Of a DNA stretch of 64,000 nt, positions 1 through 13,519 are shown piece by piece. Under the pieces are notes generated by a model. It was not told the origin of the DNA. It did not search any database and worked only from the letters and a program-made list of their open reading frames with translations. Both the position numbers and the translations under genes were made by a program. Every line of letters starts with the position of its first letter. Positions within the stretch are counted from its first letter, which is position 1. Source of the DNA: Silene latifolia (lineage: Eukaryota > Streptophyta > Magnoliopsida > Caryophyllales > Caryophyllaceae); NCBI RefSeq assembly GCF_048544455.1, contig NC_133528.1, positions 49,218,293-49,282,292 of the forward strand, in the 5' to 3' direction.

Positions 1-2018
1 TCCTACTAGGTCCTTCGAACATCAACAGGGCAACAACCAGAGGCCACACTAATCCAAAGAGCCATCTGAACCACTCATCGACAAGTCTACTTGTAAGCTA
101 ATCCTTGGGACAATCATATCCTCTACAATTATAACTTAACAATTTCCCAATCAAAATGTTTCCACCAATATCCTCTACCGAACAAAATCAAAATCCAAAG
201 TCGAAACTAGTGACAATATTATACCCTTACCAAGATTCAATATTCCCAAACGGATTCATGCTTGAAACCAACCCACAAGCAACATGTTGCACTATCCAAT
301 CCATAATTAGCACTAACTATAAGATAAATGGGTTCATCACACAAATCATCTGATCGGTTTACTCAAGATTCACTATCCTACTTCCCAACAATATTCCAAT
401 TCCAATAGAAAGATTCCTCAAAGGATTAAATATAGAACCAAACATACAATAACATTCCACAAACTTAGCTATCAATCCCCAATACTGTAAAGTAAGGCTC
501 AAATGACAAACGAACAATCCCCGAACGAACAATGCCCAAAACAAATCCAAAATAACCATAGAAATACTCCACCAAGGTAAACTAATCCCATTAGTCTCAT
601 CATCAAATCGAAACCAAAGTGAGTCTTATACCACCAAATCACACGAACCTCAAATCGCAAGGAGACTACAACATTGCCATCATAAGAATTCCATCAAAAA
701 TCTAGCTCTCATCTTACATGGTCAAATACAGACACAAACTCCTACACCAATTCCCGACAAAATCAAAATACAAAAATCCTCAAATCACATCCCACTAACT
801 CTGTAAACATGGTCAACAAGGTACCAACTATACTAAGTAGATAAGAAGTGATAACGGGATAGAGAAACGGTAAAATATTTTCGAAGGGTGCATGAGCATG
901 ACAAGTTAGGAAACTAAGGAATCGAACCGTAAAGATAACGGTTGACAGAAATAAGAGGTACTCGAGTTAAGAAGATATCTCGGGCAAGAAGAAGATACGT
1001 AAACTTCGGCATAAAAATAGGGTTCAACGAACGCTAAAGAGAAGGAGATGAGAACAGAAGCGGCATAATGAAAGGGTTACCGCTTAACCAAACACTCCTC
1101 AAAGCTTATGATCGCTATGATAAGGTTACATCACTAAGGTGCTCAACAAAGACTCAAAAGTCTACCAAATCATAGGACTAACAAGAACTCCACAATGGTA
1201 GGTTTTCCTCAACTCAATTGGTTCCAAGAGCCAAAATCAATTCACCACACAAATTCATTTGTTACCATCCAAGTCCAAAAGTATCTCCTTTACAATTCTC
1301 GTCACCGACTTACCATGGCTTGTTTACACTATCATCTCACCACTTCGTACTTCTAGTCTCCGATATCATAAATTAGAATCGCATCTTTGAACTCACGAAC
1401 TACATCGAACAACTCCCCAACAAAATTCCCAAATTCAGATATGATTAATAAGGTCAACCACGTGTTCTCAAATCTCAAAAGGTCAACAAGGGCTACTCTA
1501 TACTAGATTTGGTCAACTCAAAAGGTTTTAACAAACTAACTAATTCCAAAGTACGATACCAATCCATTAAGCAACGTCAATGTCCTATTGTATTCCTTTC
1601 AAGGCTTACAAAGATTGGGCTAACTATCATTCCTTTAATTCTCCACAAGAAACATCGAGACTCTCAAATGAAGTAGCTTAGGTTCATTCCAATTTATGTG
1701 CTAAGGTAGTACCCATGCTCAATCACCTATAACAAACAAGCTCTCAATAGACATAAATCCCAAGGTGTTTCTCAACTCACTAGGCTCTCACACCAAGCAC
1801 AACTAACAAGACTAACCAAAGGATCCCAAGTTATCTTCTCATATACAACTCAAACCTTAAACAATCAATTTTCTCAACTCGTTCACGCCCTCCAATGATT
1901 CATTCACTCACCCCAAGGTACGAGGCTCAGTTAAAAAAAACATTCTCTCATAACCGGGTTCTCTTGAACAAGAGGACTATCCCGTGGAATAAAAGGAAGG
2001 TGTCCACAAGGGCTCTTA

Positions 2019-2345
2019 TTATAAGAAGAAAACGAACCAAGGATGAATCGAGAGAAAGAATAGAAGAGTAATTACCAAGGCGAGAGAAGAGGAGTTTGAA
2101 AGATGAATAGACAACGAGATTGAAAGATTAAGGTAAGATACACTTAATACGAAAAGAAATATCGAGAAAGTAGAAGCATCCTTCATTTGGCATAACCAAT
2201 CTTCAACATTCGGCAACGGCCACTCAATCTTGGTCACCAACGAGTAAGATCACGGTCATAGCTTCAACGGCACGAAAATTAATGACTAACAATTAACAAA
2301 CCTAGCTTGTAGGATTGCATTATCTATGTTTCTTGGAGGGGCCAT
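2019..2345 (-). pseudogene. Gag start of element D, broken
   Basis: About 160 bases after the primer site a minus-strand ATG at 2343-2345 opens a frame starting MAPPRN, which stops after 19 codons (FVNC then stop). A second short frame begins near 2240 with PLPNVEDWLCQMKD, which resembles the conserved start of plant Ty3 Gag where a 'W' follows a short acidic stretch. The match is short and the frame is soon lost. I call it a gag relic from position and this weak likeness only. Confidence 0.45.
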
Positions 2346-2506
2346 CTTGCAAAAGAGAACATTGGTTAGCACCTAACAAATAGCAATCACAAAGAGACTA
2401 CAACATAAGGTCCTAAGTCTACCCATCCTACCCATCTCTCGAGTTTATTATTTGAAGGTCAAGTTATTTATATTAGGGTGCACAAACGTGCGTCGGGAGC
2501 AAATAT

Positions 2507-2518
2507 GCTCTGATACCA
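2507..2518 (-). other. Primer-binding site, initiator-Met tRNA type
   Basis: On the minus strand TGGTATCAGAGC follows the LTR end after two bases. This is the standard plant LTR-retrotransposon primer site complementary to the 3' end of tRNA-iMet. Confidence 0.85.
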
Positions 2519-2520
2519 AC

Positions 2521-5285
2521 TGTGACACCCTCATTTTTAGCGTTAAATAAACACGTAAATTCTACAGAAAAACTGACAGGATATGTTTGTAATTGGTTCA
2601 ACTAGATAAAACCTGTAATTTTAAAAACTTTTCTAAACCATTCACAAACATTTCCAATTGAAGAGTGCCAAAACCTGCAAAAACTAACAAACTAATTTAC
2701 ATAACATAGCTAAAGTCGCGAGAATAAAGTGATACAAACCAAAGTAAGAGAGGGAGACATATGTCCCTCCAAAATATAAACACAACCATAAGTTTAAAGG
2801 TTTACTACAAAATATAACCAAACTAGGTCCAAGATTCTTTTGCTCACTAGCTCGTCCGTGTACCCCATCTAATCATCATCAACCTGTCAATCGCATTTTA
2901 TACAAACACGAAAGCCACAATTCAGTGGGGAGTAACTTCGAGTCCTCCCAGCCACGAAATGTCATAATTAATATAACATGTAAACATAAGAGTATGAATA
3001 TGAATAACACGTAGCCTTAGCATATAGATGCTAGACAATCATGGTTATCATGTGAACAACAATACAACAACACATAGTCCTAGCATGTGAATACTAGACC
3101 GACTCGTACTACACTATCATGTGAATCACATAACATCCAGGAATCCAAACTCTATCAACCATAGCCGGCTTGCATCTCACCTTCTATGATTCATAGAATC
3201 ATCAAACAAGAAAGGACAATATATCAAAGACAGGCATAAGTTCTTAGCACCGTCAATAGTCACTCTGTAACTCGAGTCTATACCACGAGGTAGGGAAGGT
3301 AATCGAACCGGTATCTTGGCTCAGAGGTTCTATCAAAACATGGCCAAGACACAACACAACCCTAGTCCTAAATCTGCGCAGACCTAGACATGCGGATACA
3401 AACCACCGCACCCAAGACCCACAATTTTTTTAAAACAAAGTGAGTACCCTAAGGAGTCCACCAAAGGGTTGGCTAGTACTTAAGCTGACCACTTACTCTC
3501 AAAACAAGTAACGAGGTCATGCCCCAACTTGGATATAATCCCACCAAGTCAGGAACACAAAGGCTATTAAGCAGTGAACATATACTCGTCAAAGACTATA
3601 AAGGCCTATCTATGACAAACACAACAACCTGCAAGAAGTATTCAATACCAATTCCATTTCAAGCAATATTAACAATATTAAAGGTTTCAGGGAATCTAAG
3701 GCCGTTTCTACAATATAAGAAACCATTCAATTCAACCAACAACACATGTGAACTAAAAACATAATAAATGGCCTAAAACAAGAATAAGGCCAATTATCCA
3801 TTTTTCATAATAATTTTCATCCAACCGAATTTTTACCCGCAACCCGATCTGCGGCAGTGCGGGTTCAATCGCGGCTGACCAATCACACAATTGACTGACA
3901 TCGATTCAGTCAAAGGGACTAAGGCTCAGTTTTCGGCATAATCATCCAAACATTACAATTATCGCTATAGAATACATTTTAAGCCTATTGATTACAATTT
4001 CATATCATAACCTATCCTAACATGTGCCAACTACCAATATAAGCATAACTTTACCATCAACATTATATTTACTACTAACATTATTCTTTTCATAAAACTA
4101 TCCATATGTTACTTATACTAAATATAACATTAATACACCCGAAACGACGAACAACGCATGAAAAATCGCGAAAACAAGCAACGGGCCGACCCGGGCCAAT
4201 CCAGGGCTGCCGTGGGCCTGCCGGGCCTGCTGGGCCGCCACCCCCAAAACTCCGTTTCTCCGTTTTTGTTCATTTTAGCATCGTTTTAAGCATCAATTAA
4301 TCATTCCCATTTCATTTCCATACTAATATGTGAACTTAAACTAACAAAAGACATGATTTTAACCCATATATTCATGTGAAATAAACTACTCAAATAACAT
4401 TCACCAAAATCATACAAAAAGCAAAGAATGTGACATTTATTCGTCGAGTAACTCGAAATATGTTACCTTAAGCTAGAAAAAGGCAAAATAACCCTTGAGA
4501 AAACCCTAAAATTAGTAGCTACCCATCATCCTCTACTATATAAGAGTCCCCTATATCATCCTCATAATCTTCACCTATTAAAAACAACAAAAACACCATA
4601 ATAATTACTAAAACCGAAATTATGCCCAAAATCATCTTAAATCGACATAATGAAAACTGAAATTAAAACATACTAGGATGTAGATCTTGAAGAGAGGATT
4701 CCGAAAATATAAATTTTGCGAAAATCGGACTAGAAACGAAGAAGTTATGATGAAATTACGATTGTAAGTTTTTTTTTTATTTTTGTGAATTTTCGGTCAA
4801 GAGGCAAGAACAAAGGAACAAAGGAAACCTTAGGAAGAAATAGGAAGGAGGGGGAAGAAGGAGTGCCGCGGAAAAGGGGGAAAGGAGCGGGATATGTGGC
4901 GGAATTTCATTAGTCGGTTTTGGCTCGTTTCGACGATAATTAGAACCGTTTGTCAAATGCAAATTCCGACAATGCCAAAGTTCTTAAACACGAGATTACA
5001 AGAAGATTGAGTACTCATATGACCCATTTCCAAAATCGTTTGCCCAATTTTCACAAGAATTTCCATTTTCCCCGATATGCCCTTATTTCGAAATAAAAGG
5101 TTTTTACATGGTTTAAATTATTTTTAAACATTTCGAAACTATCAAAATAAATACTTTACTTCAAAATATGATAGAATTATATTTCATTGAATTATTATTA
5201 CTTCAAATACATTAATATTAATTTTTACTTGATTAATAAATTACTTCCGCAATATAATAACGGTCCGAAATTACGGGGTGTTACA
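2521..5285 (-). repeat. 5' LTR of element D (2.77 kb)
   Basis: On the plus strand it starts TGTGACACCC at 2521 and ends GGGTGTTACA at 5285, so the ends are imperfect inverted repeats with TG..CA termini. The primer site abuts the 2521 end, which fixes it as the 5' LTR of a minus-strand element. A GC-rich stretch (4168-4255, GGGCC/CCGGG words) and a TATATA word at about 4535-4546 lie inside. No partner LTR is present in the window. Confidence 0.8.
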
Positions 5286-5371
5286 AGAAACGTGATATTT
5301 TTTTGTACAACGTGTGATACATAAGTGGACTCACGGGACTCAAAAAGATAGGGTGGACTCATGTGATCCTA

Positions 5372-5545
<174 letters not shown>

Positions 5546-6033
5546 GAAGGGATGAGATAAGGAGAGAGGGGGGGCGTTTTTTAGAGCAAAAAAAAAAAAG
5601 GAAATGGTTGTTGTATGAAAGAGGGGCCACTGCCACTGTTTTCTGTCCTATTTTTGGTACAAATCCCACGTGCAAAAGGATTAAACAAACACAAATATAT
5701 CAGTTTGCATGCTTTCCCTCTTCATTCACCATTCAAAACCTCTCACACAAGCAAAACCCATAAAAATCACCATACAAATTCACCTAAATCCTGTAAAATC
5801 CAATATAAATCACCAAAAAAGTAAGAGAAATTCCATTCCAATTGTAAAACTACTTATTTGATCATTAGTTAAAATAAATTGTTATCAAATAAAGTACTTC
5901 ATTGTTCATCCGTTAAAATTCATTCGCTTTGTTGAAGATCAAAATATTGTCATTGTTCATCAGAGAAAGACGATCAAAATGACGGTGAGTGTTTGTGAAA
6001 TGGATCATATGCAGATTGAAGTTGCCGTCGATG

Positions 6034-7536
6034 GTGAGTTGTTTGCTTTCGTATTTGTGTCTATGTTATTATTGTAGCTTGATGTTCAAGAATACTTGAT
6101 GTTCGCTATATGTAATTTTGGATTGATGTTCATTATTGTAGCTTGCAGTTATTCATTTGTGTTCATCATTGTTCATTAGATTTGTTTTTTCATTTTGTTC
6201 ATGGTAAAAAATGATGGCAAACTTCAGTGGGTTTATGTAAAACTGTGACACGTATATGTATAACTTCAATAATGAGTGTACTCATGCAAAGTGCTTATAT
6301 TCATCGTGTTATAACTCCACTTTGGTTTTTTGTAAAACTCTTTGACAATTTCTTTGCGACTTCAGGTAATGAGTAATTCTAACCGGATTTTTTGCTTAAA
6401 AACTCTTACTAAACAACCAATTTTGATATAGTTATTCATGTAATTGCTTAAGTTATACATTAATTAAGTGAAGTTATAGGATGTGGAGGGTTGCACATTA
6501 TATGCAAAGAGTCATACAGTCTGTGCCTAGAGTTATACATTATATGACTAGAGTTATACATTGTCTGACCAGAGTTATACAAATTTTGTACAGGAGTTAA
6601 ACACCACATGACTGCAGTTATGAAAAGAGGCAAAATTTAGTAGGCAGCTATGAGTTATACAAAAAATATCAAAAGTTATACAAATTGTGTACAAGAGTTA
6701 TACAACACATGACTACAGTTATGAAAAAGGCAAAATTTATTAGACAGTTATGAGTTTAACAAAAAATAACAAGAGTTATACAAATTGTGTACAAGAGTTG
6801 TACACTCTGTGAAGTACAGTCATCCATACATGGGTAAGGGTCATACATTGTATGACTAGAGTTATACAATCTGAAACTAAAGTAATACAGTCTACAATGT
6901 ATAACTCTAGTCATATAATGTATAACTCTTAGCATATACAGACTGTGTCTAGAGTTATACATTATATGCCTAGAGTTATACATTGTATGACTAGAGTTAT
7001 ACATTATATGCTAAGAGTTATACAAACTGTCACTAGAGTTATACATTGTATGACTAGAGTTATACAAACTGTCACTAGAGTTATACATTGTATGACTAGA
7101 GTTATCTGTTGTGACTAGAGTTATACATTGTATGACTAGAGTTATACAAACTGTGTATAGAGTTATACATTGTATAACTAGAGTTATCTGTTGTCCCTAG
7201 AGTTATACATTGTATGACTAGAGTTATCTGTTGTGACTAGAGTTATACATTGTATGACTAAAGTTATCTGTTGTGACTAGAGTTATACGATTTGTGCATA
7301 GAGTTATACATTGTATGACTAGAGTTATACAGTATCTACCTAGAGTTATACATCGAAGTACTAGAGTTATACATAGTGTGACTATAGTTATACATGATAT
7401 GGTAAGAGTTATACATTATATACCCAAAGTTCTACAGTCTGTGCCCAGAGTTATACAGTCTATGCATAGAGTTATACAGTATATGCGTAGATTTATGTAT
7501 TTCTTAATCATTTCATGGATGTTTGATTCTGCTCAG
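6034..7536 (+). other. First intron of the transposase gene
   Basis: GTGAGT donor at 6034 and GCTCAG acceptor ending 7536 preserve the frame between exon 1 and the FAR1 exon. From about 6509 to 7500 the intron is nearly all the GAGTTATAC repeat. Confidence 0.7.
6509..7500 (+). repeat. GAGTTATAC tandem repeat, block 1
   Basis: Around 40 degenerate units of about 20-24 bp, consensus close to GAGTTATACATTGTATGACT. The core GAGTTATAC is best kept; the rest of the unit varies. It lies inside the first transposase intron. Confidence 0.9.
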
Positions 7537-9469
7537 ATGGTCGTAAGGCAGCGGAAACTGAGTATTGTAAGCATTTGGCAGCGGAGTTTACACCTTGTGT
7601 AGGGCAACAATTTTTTGAAATCGACGAGGCAGTGACATTCTATAAAGTTTATGCATTGGCGTCCGGGTTTGATGTTCGGAAGTACTCGACGAAAAAATGG
7701 CGCGACGGTGAAATCAAGTCGAAGTTGCTGGTTTGCAATAGAGAGGGATTCACATATGTCCTAAAAGGAGAGGCAGTAATTAAAAAAAATGAGACCGGGA
7801 TTAGGGAAGAAGAAATGCAATGGGGAAAAAGACTTGCGAACCAGAGGAAATATACAGTCAAGAGGGTAGGGTGTAAAGCACATGTCAGGCTATTTATGAA
7901 GAATGGAGTACTAGTAATTGACCGATTCCACATGGGGCATAATCACGAGCTTGTATCGTGTGAGGACCGTCAGTTTCAAAAGATGTCGCGGAACATACAA
8001 GATTTTCACAAGTACTTGATAATGTACAACTCAAGGGTTAGTTTACTATTAATCAAATCTCCACTAATTGAATGGCAAACTTCTAAAGTTATACACCGAG
8101 ATGATAGAGTTATGTAAACCTAAGAGTTATAATAATAAGAAGTTGCACAATCAATGAATGGAGTTATGCATATGTTTCATAAAGTTATAAGAAAAGCTGA
8201 AAGAGTTATAGTTGAGGAATTCTTGGTTATTAATCAGCACTGATCAGGATTTGTTGTCCACTGCAGTTGAGGATAGGAGCAACTAGGACGTACAACATGT
8301 GTAAGTAGTTCGTAAATGGGTTAGAGAACATTGGCGCATCCTTAACTGATTTTAAGAACTTCCACCGAGATGTGAAGTGCTTCATCCATAAACGGGACGG
8401 TCAATTGTTCATTGACCGGTTCAAGAATATGGCACAAAATAGGCAGGGGTTTTATTTTGATTATGAAGTTGACAAGGATAATGACCTTCGAAGGGCAATA
8501 TGGGTGACAGAACCGCTAGAAGGAACTACTCCGTTTTTGGAGATGCGGTGTCGTACGACCCAACGTACTCAACAAACAAGTACGATATGATTTTCACGCC
8601 ATTCACTGGCATAGATCACCATAAGCGGTCGGTGACATCTACGTGGGGCATTGATTGCCCATGAAGACCATGAATCCTTCTAGTGGGTTTTCAACAGGTT
8701 TTTGAATGCTATGGGTGGAAAGGAACCCAAGTACATTATCACAGATCAGGATGCGGGCATTATTAAGGCCGTACCCCTTGCCTTCAAGACTACACGCCAC
8801 CGATTTTGCATGTGGCATATAGTGAACAAGGTGCCATCGAAGTTCGGGGTGACAAGGGAGGATTATAAGGAATTCATTGAGAAATTGAACAACATTATAT
8901 GGGACGACAACCTAGAAGCAGACGCCTTTGACTGTAGGTGGGCAGAAATAATGGAAGCGCATGGTCTTATGAATGAAGAGTGGTTTACAGAAGCGTACGA
9001 TAAAAGGAGCCAATGGGTGATGGCACATTGCAGGGACTTGAACATGGGTGGTGTAATGAGGACAACCCAGAGATCAGAGAGCAGTAATAGTTTTTTTAAG
9101 AAGTTCGAGCAGAAGTCAGGTACGTTAGTGGAGTTTTGGATGCGTTTTGAAAGCGCTATGGACCATCAACGGCATACGCAGAAGAGACTTGACCATGAAA
9201 ACCGACACTCAACACCGGCAACGGGGACGCATTTACCCATAGAGGAATATGCGTCAAATGTTTATACCCGTGAGGTTTTCAAGGAATTCCAACTAGAGGT
9301 CATTTGCTCAATCGATACATGTAAGACCGGGGGCTATGCTGAAGTCGATGGAGTTGAAGTGACTGTCGTAAAGGATTCAATCAGACAGAAAAGTTTCACC
9401 GTAGAGTACAACCCAGGTAACAACATTTTGGCATAAACTTTATGTGGTAGTTGACTGAAGTTGCTAGAT

Positions 9470-9965
9470 ATAGTGCCAAAGTTACACTGTCTGAACATAG
9501 AAGTTATACAATTGTTCGATGAACTGCAGTTATATCTTTGTATAAATCGACAACATTTTGAATAACTTAAGTTTTTCGAATGTATAACTCTTCTTATTAT
9601 ATGCATAACTCTACTTGCAGAATGTATAACTCTTGTTGCCATATGTATAACTCTACTTTCAGAATAACATTAGAAGTTATTCAATTTTTCACTAAATGTT
9701 GTTGTCATTTGTAGTATAACTCGATTACATTTTGAATAACTTTAGCTTTCAGAATGTATAACTCTTGTTGGCATATGTATAACTCTACTTTCAGAATAAC
9801 ATTAGAACTTATTCAAATTTTCACCGAACTGCAGACTATTTGTAGTATAACTCGATTAGAGTTTGAATAACTTTAGCTTTAGAATGTATAACTCTTGTTG
9901 CCATATGTATAACTCTACGTTGATAATGTTTAACTGTTTATTATATGTATAAGACTACTAACGGC
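9470..9965 (-). repeat. GAGTTATAC repeat, block 2 (mostly inverted)
   Basis: The core appears mainly as GTATAACTC, so the units are inverted relative to block 1. Longer units of about 110 bp (GTATAACTCGATTA ... GTATAACTCTTGTTG) are also repeated here. The block fills the intron before the last transposase exon. Confidence 0.85.
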
Positions 9966-10582
9966 ATAATTTAATTTGATTACGGGGACACAAAGCTACA
10001 CGGTGCGGTTGTATGATGTTTGAAAGGATGGGATTTCGTCGACATATAGTATGGATTTTGTCGGCTAACGGCAAGAAGACAATTCCGGATGATTACGTTT
10101 CTAAAAGATGGAGAAAAGATGCATTGCAATTCAGATTATCAGAATGTGATGGTGAACAAATGGAAACAAATAGTAGCGCTGATGCAAAAGAAGTTGCGAT
10201 GGTGAAGTTGTGGTCAGAAGTTCATGCAACCATTGGTTTACTTCGTGGCACGAGTGTGACTGAAGTTGTGAACTTAAGCTCGTTAATTAGAGAGTTCAAG
10301 GAGAAAATTTTACCGTACAAGAAGGATTTAACAAAGCAGCAGGAATTTGAGCAAATCCTTGGTTGCTCCGCCAGTGACGAGGTAACAATACTTCCACCAA
10401 AACAATCGAAAACAAAGGCAGCGGTAAAAGAATGGTGTCAGCTAAGGCTAAAGCCATTGCCTTGGCTTGTAAGCCAAAGCGCATGTGTAATAACTGTAAC
10501 CAAATGGCACACCACGATAAACGGAACTGCCCTAACCCATTCTCTCGAGCATCCACCGTCTTCACCAAAGATCTCGAAGGAG

Positions 10583-10733
10583 TAGAAGAAGAAGAAGAGG
10601 AAGAGAAGAAGAAGAAGAAGAAGAAGAAGAAGAAGAAGAAGAAGAAGAAGAAGAAGAAGAAGAAGAAGAAGAAGAAGAAGAAGAAGAAGAAGAAGAAGAA
10701 GAAGAAGAAGACGACGACGAAGAAGAAGAATAG
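10583..10733 (+). repeat. (GAA)n microsatellite inside the last transposase exon
   Basis: Nearly pure GAA units over 150 bp. In the zinc-knuckle frame they encode a short Glu run then more than 30 Lys before the stop at 10741-10743. On the minus strand the same tract gives a meaningless poly-Leu frame. Confidence 0.95.
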
Positions 10734-10889
10734 AGAAACTTAACATGCTGTAGTAGTAGGCAGTAGAAAAATACCTCCGTCTCAACAAATTATTTACAAT
10801 CTTTTTTTCTTTAAAAGGTAAAAAATCTGGTGAGACGGAAGGGGTATTTAATAGCTAGCTTTTGTCTATTTTGAAGGGGGATTGCACCT

Positions 10890-11350
10890 TCCAGATTGTA
10901 TAACTTCAGTAATATGGTGTGTGAAATTTCAAGCTAATGTTGTATAACTCTTTTACACAATTTTGATGACTTCTGTTCATGGCAAAATATCCAATATTTA
11001 AAAGTGGCTTTAAGAACGAATTATAATTTCAGTGGCTTTAAGTAAAACTCTTACCCATATATGGATAAATGTACTTCATAGAGTGTATAACTCTTGTACA
11101 CAATTTGTATAACTCTTGTTATTTTTTGTAAAACTCATAACTGTCTAATAAAATTTGCCTTTTACATAACTGCAGTCATATGTTGTATAACTCTTGTACA
11201 CAGTTTGTATAACTCTTGATATTTTTTGTATAACTCTTAGCTGTCTAATAAATTTTGCCTATTTTTCATAACTGCAGTCATGTGTTGTATAACTCCTGTA
11301 CAAAATTTGTATAACTTTACTTCACAGAGTGTATAACTCTAATACTTATC
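10890..11350 (-). repeat. GAGTTATAC repeat, block 3, between the two MULE genes
   Basis: Inverted units (GTATAACTCTTGTACACA and relatives) with a higher-order unit of about 120 bp seen three times. It fills the spacer between the convergent 3' ends. The stretch 10744-10889 and the 140 bases after 11350 show no coding frame. Confidence 0.85.
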
Positions 11351-11493
11351 TGTAAAACTTGGATTTTAATTATGACTGACCAAGATGATATAGTAACAAT
11401 CTATTCCAAAAAGTTGTCTAAGTTGTTAAGGAGTTTCTTGACAACATACTAGAGTTGCAAAAAAAGAGAATACAGAATCAAAGGAAATACATT

Positions 11494-12985
11494 CTATTTT
11501 TTCGCAGGTTTTTTATCTGCTCTCCGCGCTGCTTTTCGTCTGGCTTCTACTTGCTTCAGGATCTGTAATTTCTCGCCAATGAAACCATTGACCTTGGACA
11601 GAACTCCTTCCCCGATGATGTTCATGTCAGCTAGGACAAGCGTCGCTGCCAACTGGACCACCAAATATCGACGGTTCACCTTCCTCTCGAGATCAACGTG
11701 ACCAAAACTATCACCCTTGTACATTAACATGTGCATCATGGCGAACAAGCCAGACTCGGTGTCGTTTATCGTTTGCTTATGCCAGGCAAACTGGATCCGA
11801 CAGAACTGGAACGCCGGTATGTTTTTCCCTCTATCCTTCTCGTCGTCCCTAGACTCCACGTAGTCACTCATGAGGCTCGCCTGGCACAGACAAGAACGTC
11901 AAAAAGTGAAATTGTAAAAGCGGTGACAACACTTTTTAGTTGAACATAATTACAATTTAATTCCACATACAATAACGTGACATGCTTTGCATATCTCTGA
12001 TTGGCCCGGACTTGAATGGTACTTATTGTCCAGAAGATCAATCGTCCTAGAATTAAAGTTGATACACACACATGCATAATGGGCTTCAATCTTAATGGGT
12101 ACGAAGATTAAATCAGCCTTCAAGCTGAAATCTTTGCCACAGTCGATTCGGAAGACGTCCCACATATTGTACAACCTTTCGGTGTCCGGTGTTTGTTGGA
12201 CAGGGTTTCGTACAAGGCTCAAGATTGTTTCCTGTTCAAGTAGCAGTATATGTGTGAGGATACCAGAGGAGTTATAGGGGTTGTGCATTGGATTGCACAG
12301 TAACTCTTATAGCATAATGAAGAATGCCTAGGTTCATACTGGTTGTTAATAACTTCTCAAAACAAAATGTTTAACTCCATGGAGGGTATGTATAACTTTA
12401 GACTTATTTTCCACTGTGAAAGTTTTAAAGAGGGTATGTGAAACTCTTATAGCATATTAAAGGATTGATTAGGACCATACCATATGACGAATACCGAAGA
12501 AAGACGAACGAAAAATTGCGCAATCCTCTGCCTCCAATCGATTAAGCAACAAGGACCAACACTCAAATCACTTTTTCATCCATTGGCGTCTCAGGGAGCA
12601 TAAACAACATTTTCAACCTATTAATTGTTCCGTGCCGGCCATAACTCACAAGTGGTTCACTGTAGTTCAGACAGCAGGTGTTAATCAGGCTATAACGTAT
12701 ACTAAATGGGAAGGTAACTGCTATTAAAATGACTGCATAACTTCACTGATGAAACGTATAACTCCATTAACGATATATATAACTTCAGTGATGAAACATA
12801 TAACTCCATGTATTACTCTAGGTATAACTCCAGGCCTCTAATGTATAACTCCAAAGTATATATTGTACAACTCTGAGCATATACTGTAAAACTCTACGCA
12901 AAATAATGTAGAATTCCAGTATGGAAATGTCTTTATATTGATAAAACTTAATATGATAAAACATTAGGATTTTAGACAGCTTACT
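11494..12985 (-). other. Ulp1-like domain 2 (second tandem copy)
   Basis: It repeats domain 1 in order: the linker ends DYVFLDDYKFPN, then EPLVSYGRHGTINRL ... VI/ECWSLLLNRL (12659-12481, one extra base at about 12565), then MWDVFRIDCGKDFSLKADL with IFVPI and HYACVCINF, DLLDN (about 12300-11971), then the last exon ASLMSDYVESRDDE ... NDTESGLFAMMHML (11880-11494). Two splice positions and phases match domain 1. The nucleophile position is Ser (TCT, 11752-11754) where domain 1 has Cys, so it should be inactive. It ends in a basic tail, ARRADKKPAKK. Confidence 0.75.
12340..12930 (-). repeat. GAGTTATAC repeat, block 4, in introns of domain 2
   Basis: Inverted units with GTATAACTCCA and GTATAACTTCAGTGATGAAAC, on both sides of exon 12659-12481. 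The exon itself is free of the repeat. Confidence 0.8.
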
Positions 12986-13519
12986 CATTTGGAAATTTGT
13001 AGTCATCAAGGAAAACGTAATCAGCCTCTTGTTTGCGATACACCGGGATATCCCTAATTAATGCCTTATTCAACTTCAGCATCTTGGCGACCACTGTAAG
13101 GTCGGCGTCTGGTTCCCCGCAATATGTGGTGCAACCAAGGCCATCGCCCTTACCCCGGGAGCGGCTATTAACAGCTGAGAGGGCCCGACTAGACGGCGTC
13201 CGGCCCAGGGCTACTTTGGAAGGTGGAGTCCGATAGGTTGAACTGACTTTAGAGCAAGGTCGTTTAGCAGAACTGTTCTCTCCGGCGATTCCAACACCTC
13301 TCTTCCTTCCACTTGTGTTGCCGGCTAGCCTCTGTTTATCACGCACCTCCTCCATTTCACGGTCTTTAAGCTCCTTAAAAGCTGTTACCCTGGATAACAC
13401 AGCTTCCCTGTCCAAGTTAATGTCACTGAGGACAAGGGTTGCAACAATTTCCGCTCGCATGAGGTCATTGCTTTCCTTTGTCCCTATGGTACAGTCGAAT
13501 GGCTCTCCACGGTACAGAA

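Larger units (their letters stand above)
1..5285 (-). mobile_element. Element D: decayed LTR retrotransposon, 5' part, minus strand
   Basis: Read on the minus strand this is an LTR (5285 to 2521), a primer site for initiator-Met tRNA, a broken gag start and about 2 kb of sequence with no long frame. The window cuts it off at position 1, so the other LTR and any pol are not seen. The LTR runs from TGTAACACCCCG to GGGTGTCACA, a form common in plant Ty3 elements; assignment to a Ty3 lineage is inference. From 1 to about 2000 I could not recognise protease, reverse transcriptase or integrase motifs, so this is either strongly decayed or a non-coding derivative. Confidence 0.75.
5979..10743 (+). 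pseudogene. FAR1-type MULE transposase, multi-exon, decayed
   Basis: Exon 1 (5979-6033, starts MTVSVCEMDHM) ends at GTGAGT and joins in frame to exon 2 at 7537 after a CTCAG acceptor; the frame runs through cleanly, which supports this start. Exon 2 holds the FAR1 DNA-binding domain (FFEIDEAVTFYKVYALASGF, cysteines at LVC and GCKAH, then HNH). Exon 3 (8267-9416) holds the DDE core: SYDPTYSTNKYDMIF, the ITDQDAG motif near 8738, CMWHI and TQRSESSNSFFK. Exon 4 (from about 9990) holds a SWIM-like CGCMMFE..RRH and then a zinc knuckle CNNCNQMAHHDKRNC. Breaks: a stop at codon CK* near 8311, a frameshift near 8520-8530, a stop near 8668, and a frameshift near 10430. FAR1/FHY3 plant regulators derive from this family; this copy sits inside its own element and is a transposase relic. 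Confidence 0.85.

Noticed and set aside
10438..10788. Minus-strand poly-Leu frame
   Set aside because: Antisense of the GAA microsatellite.
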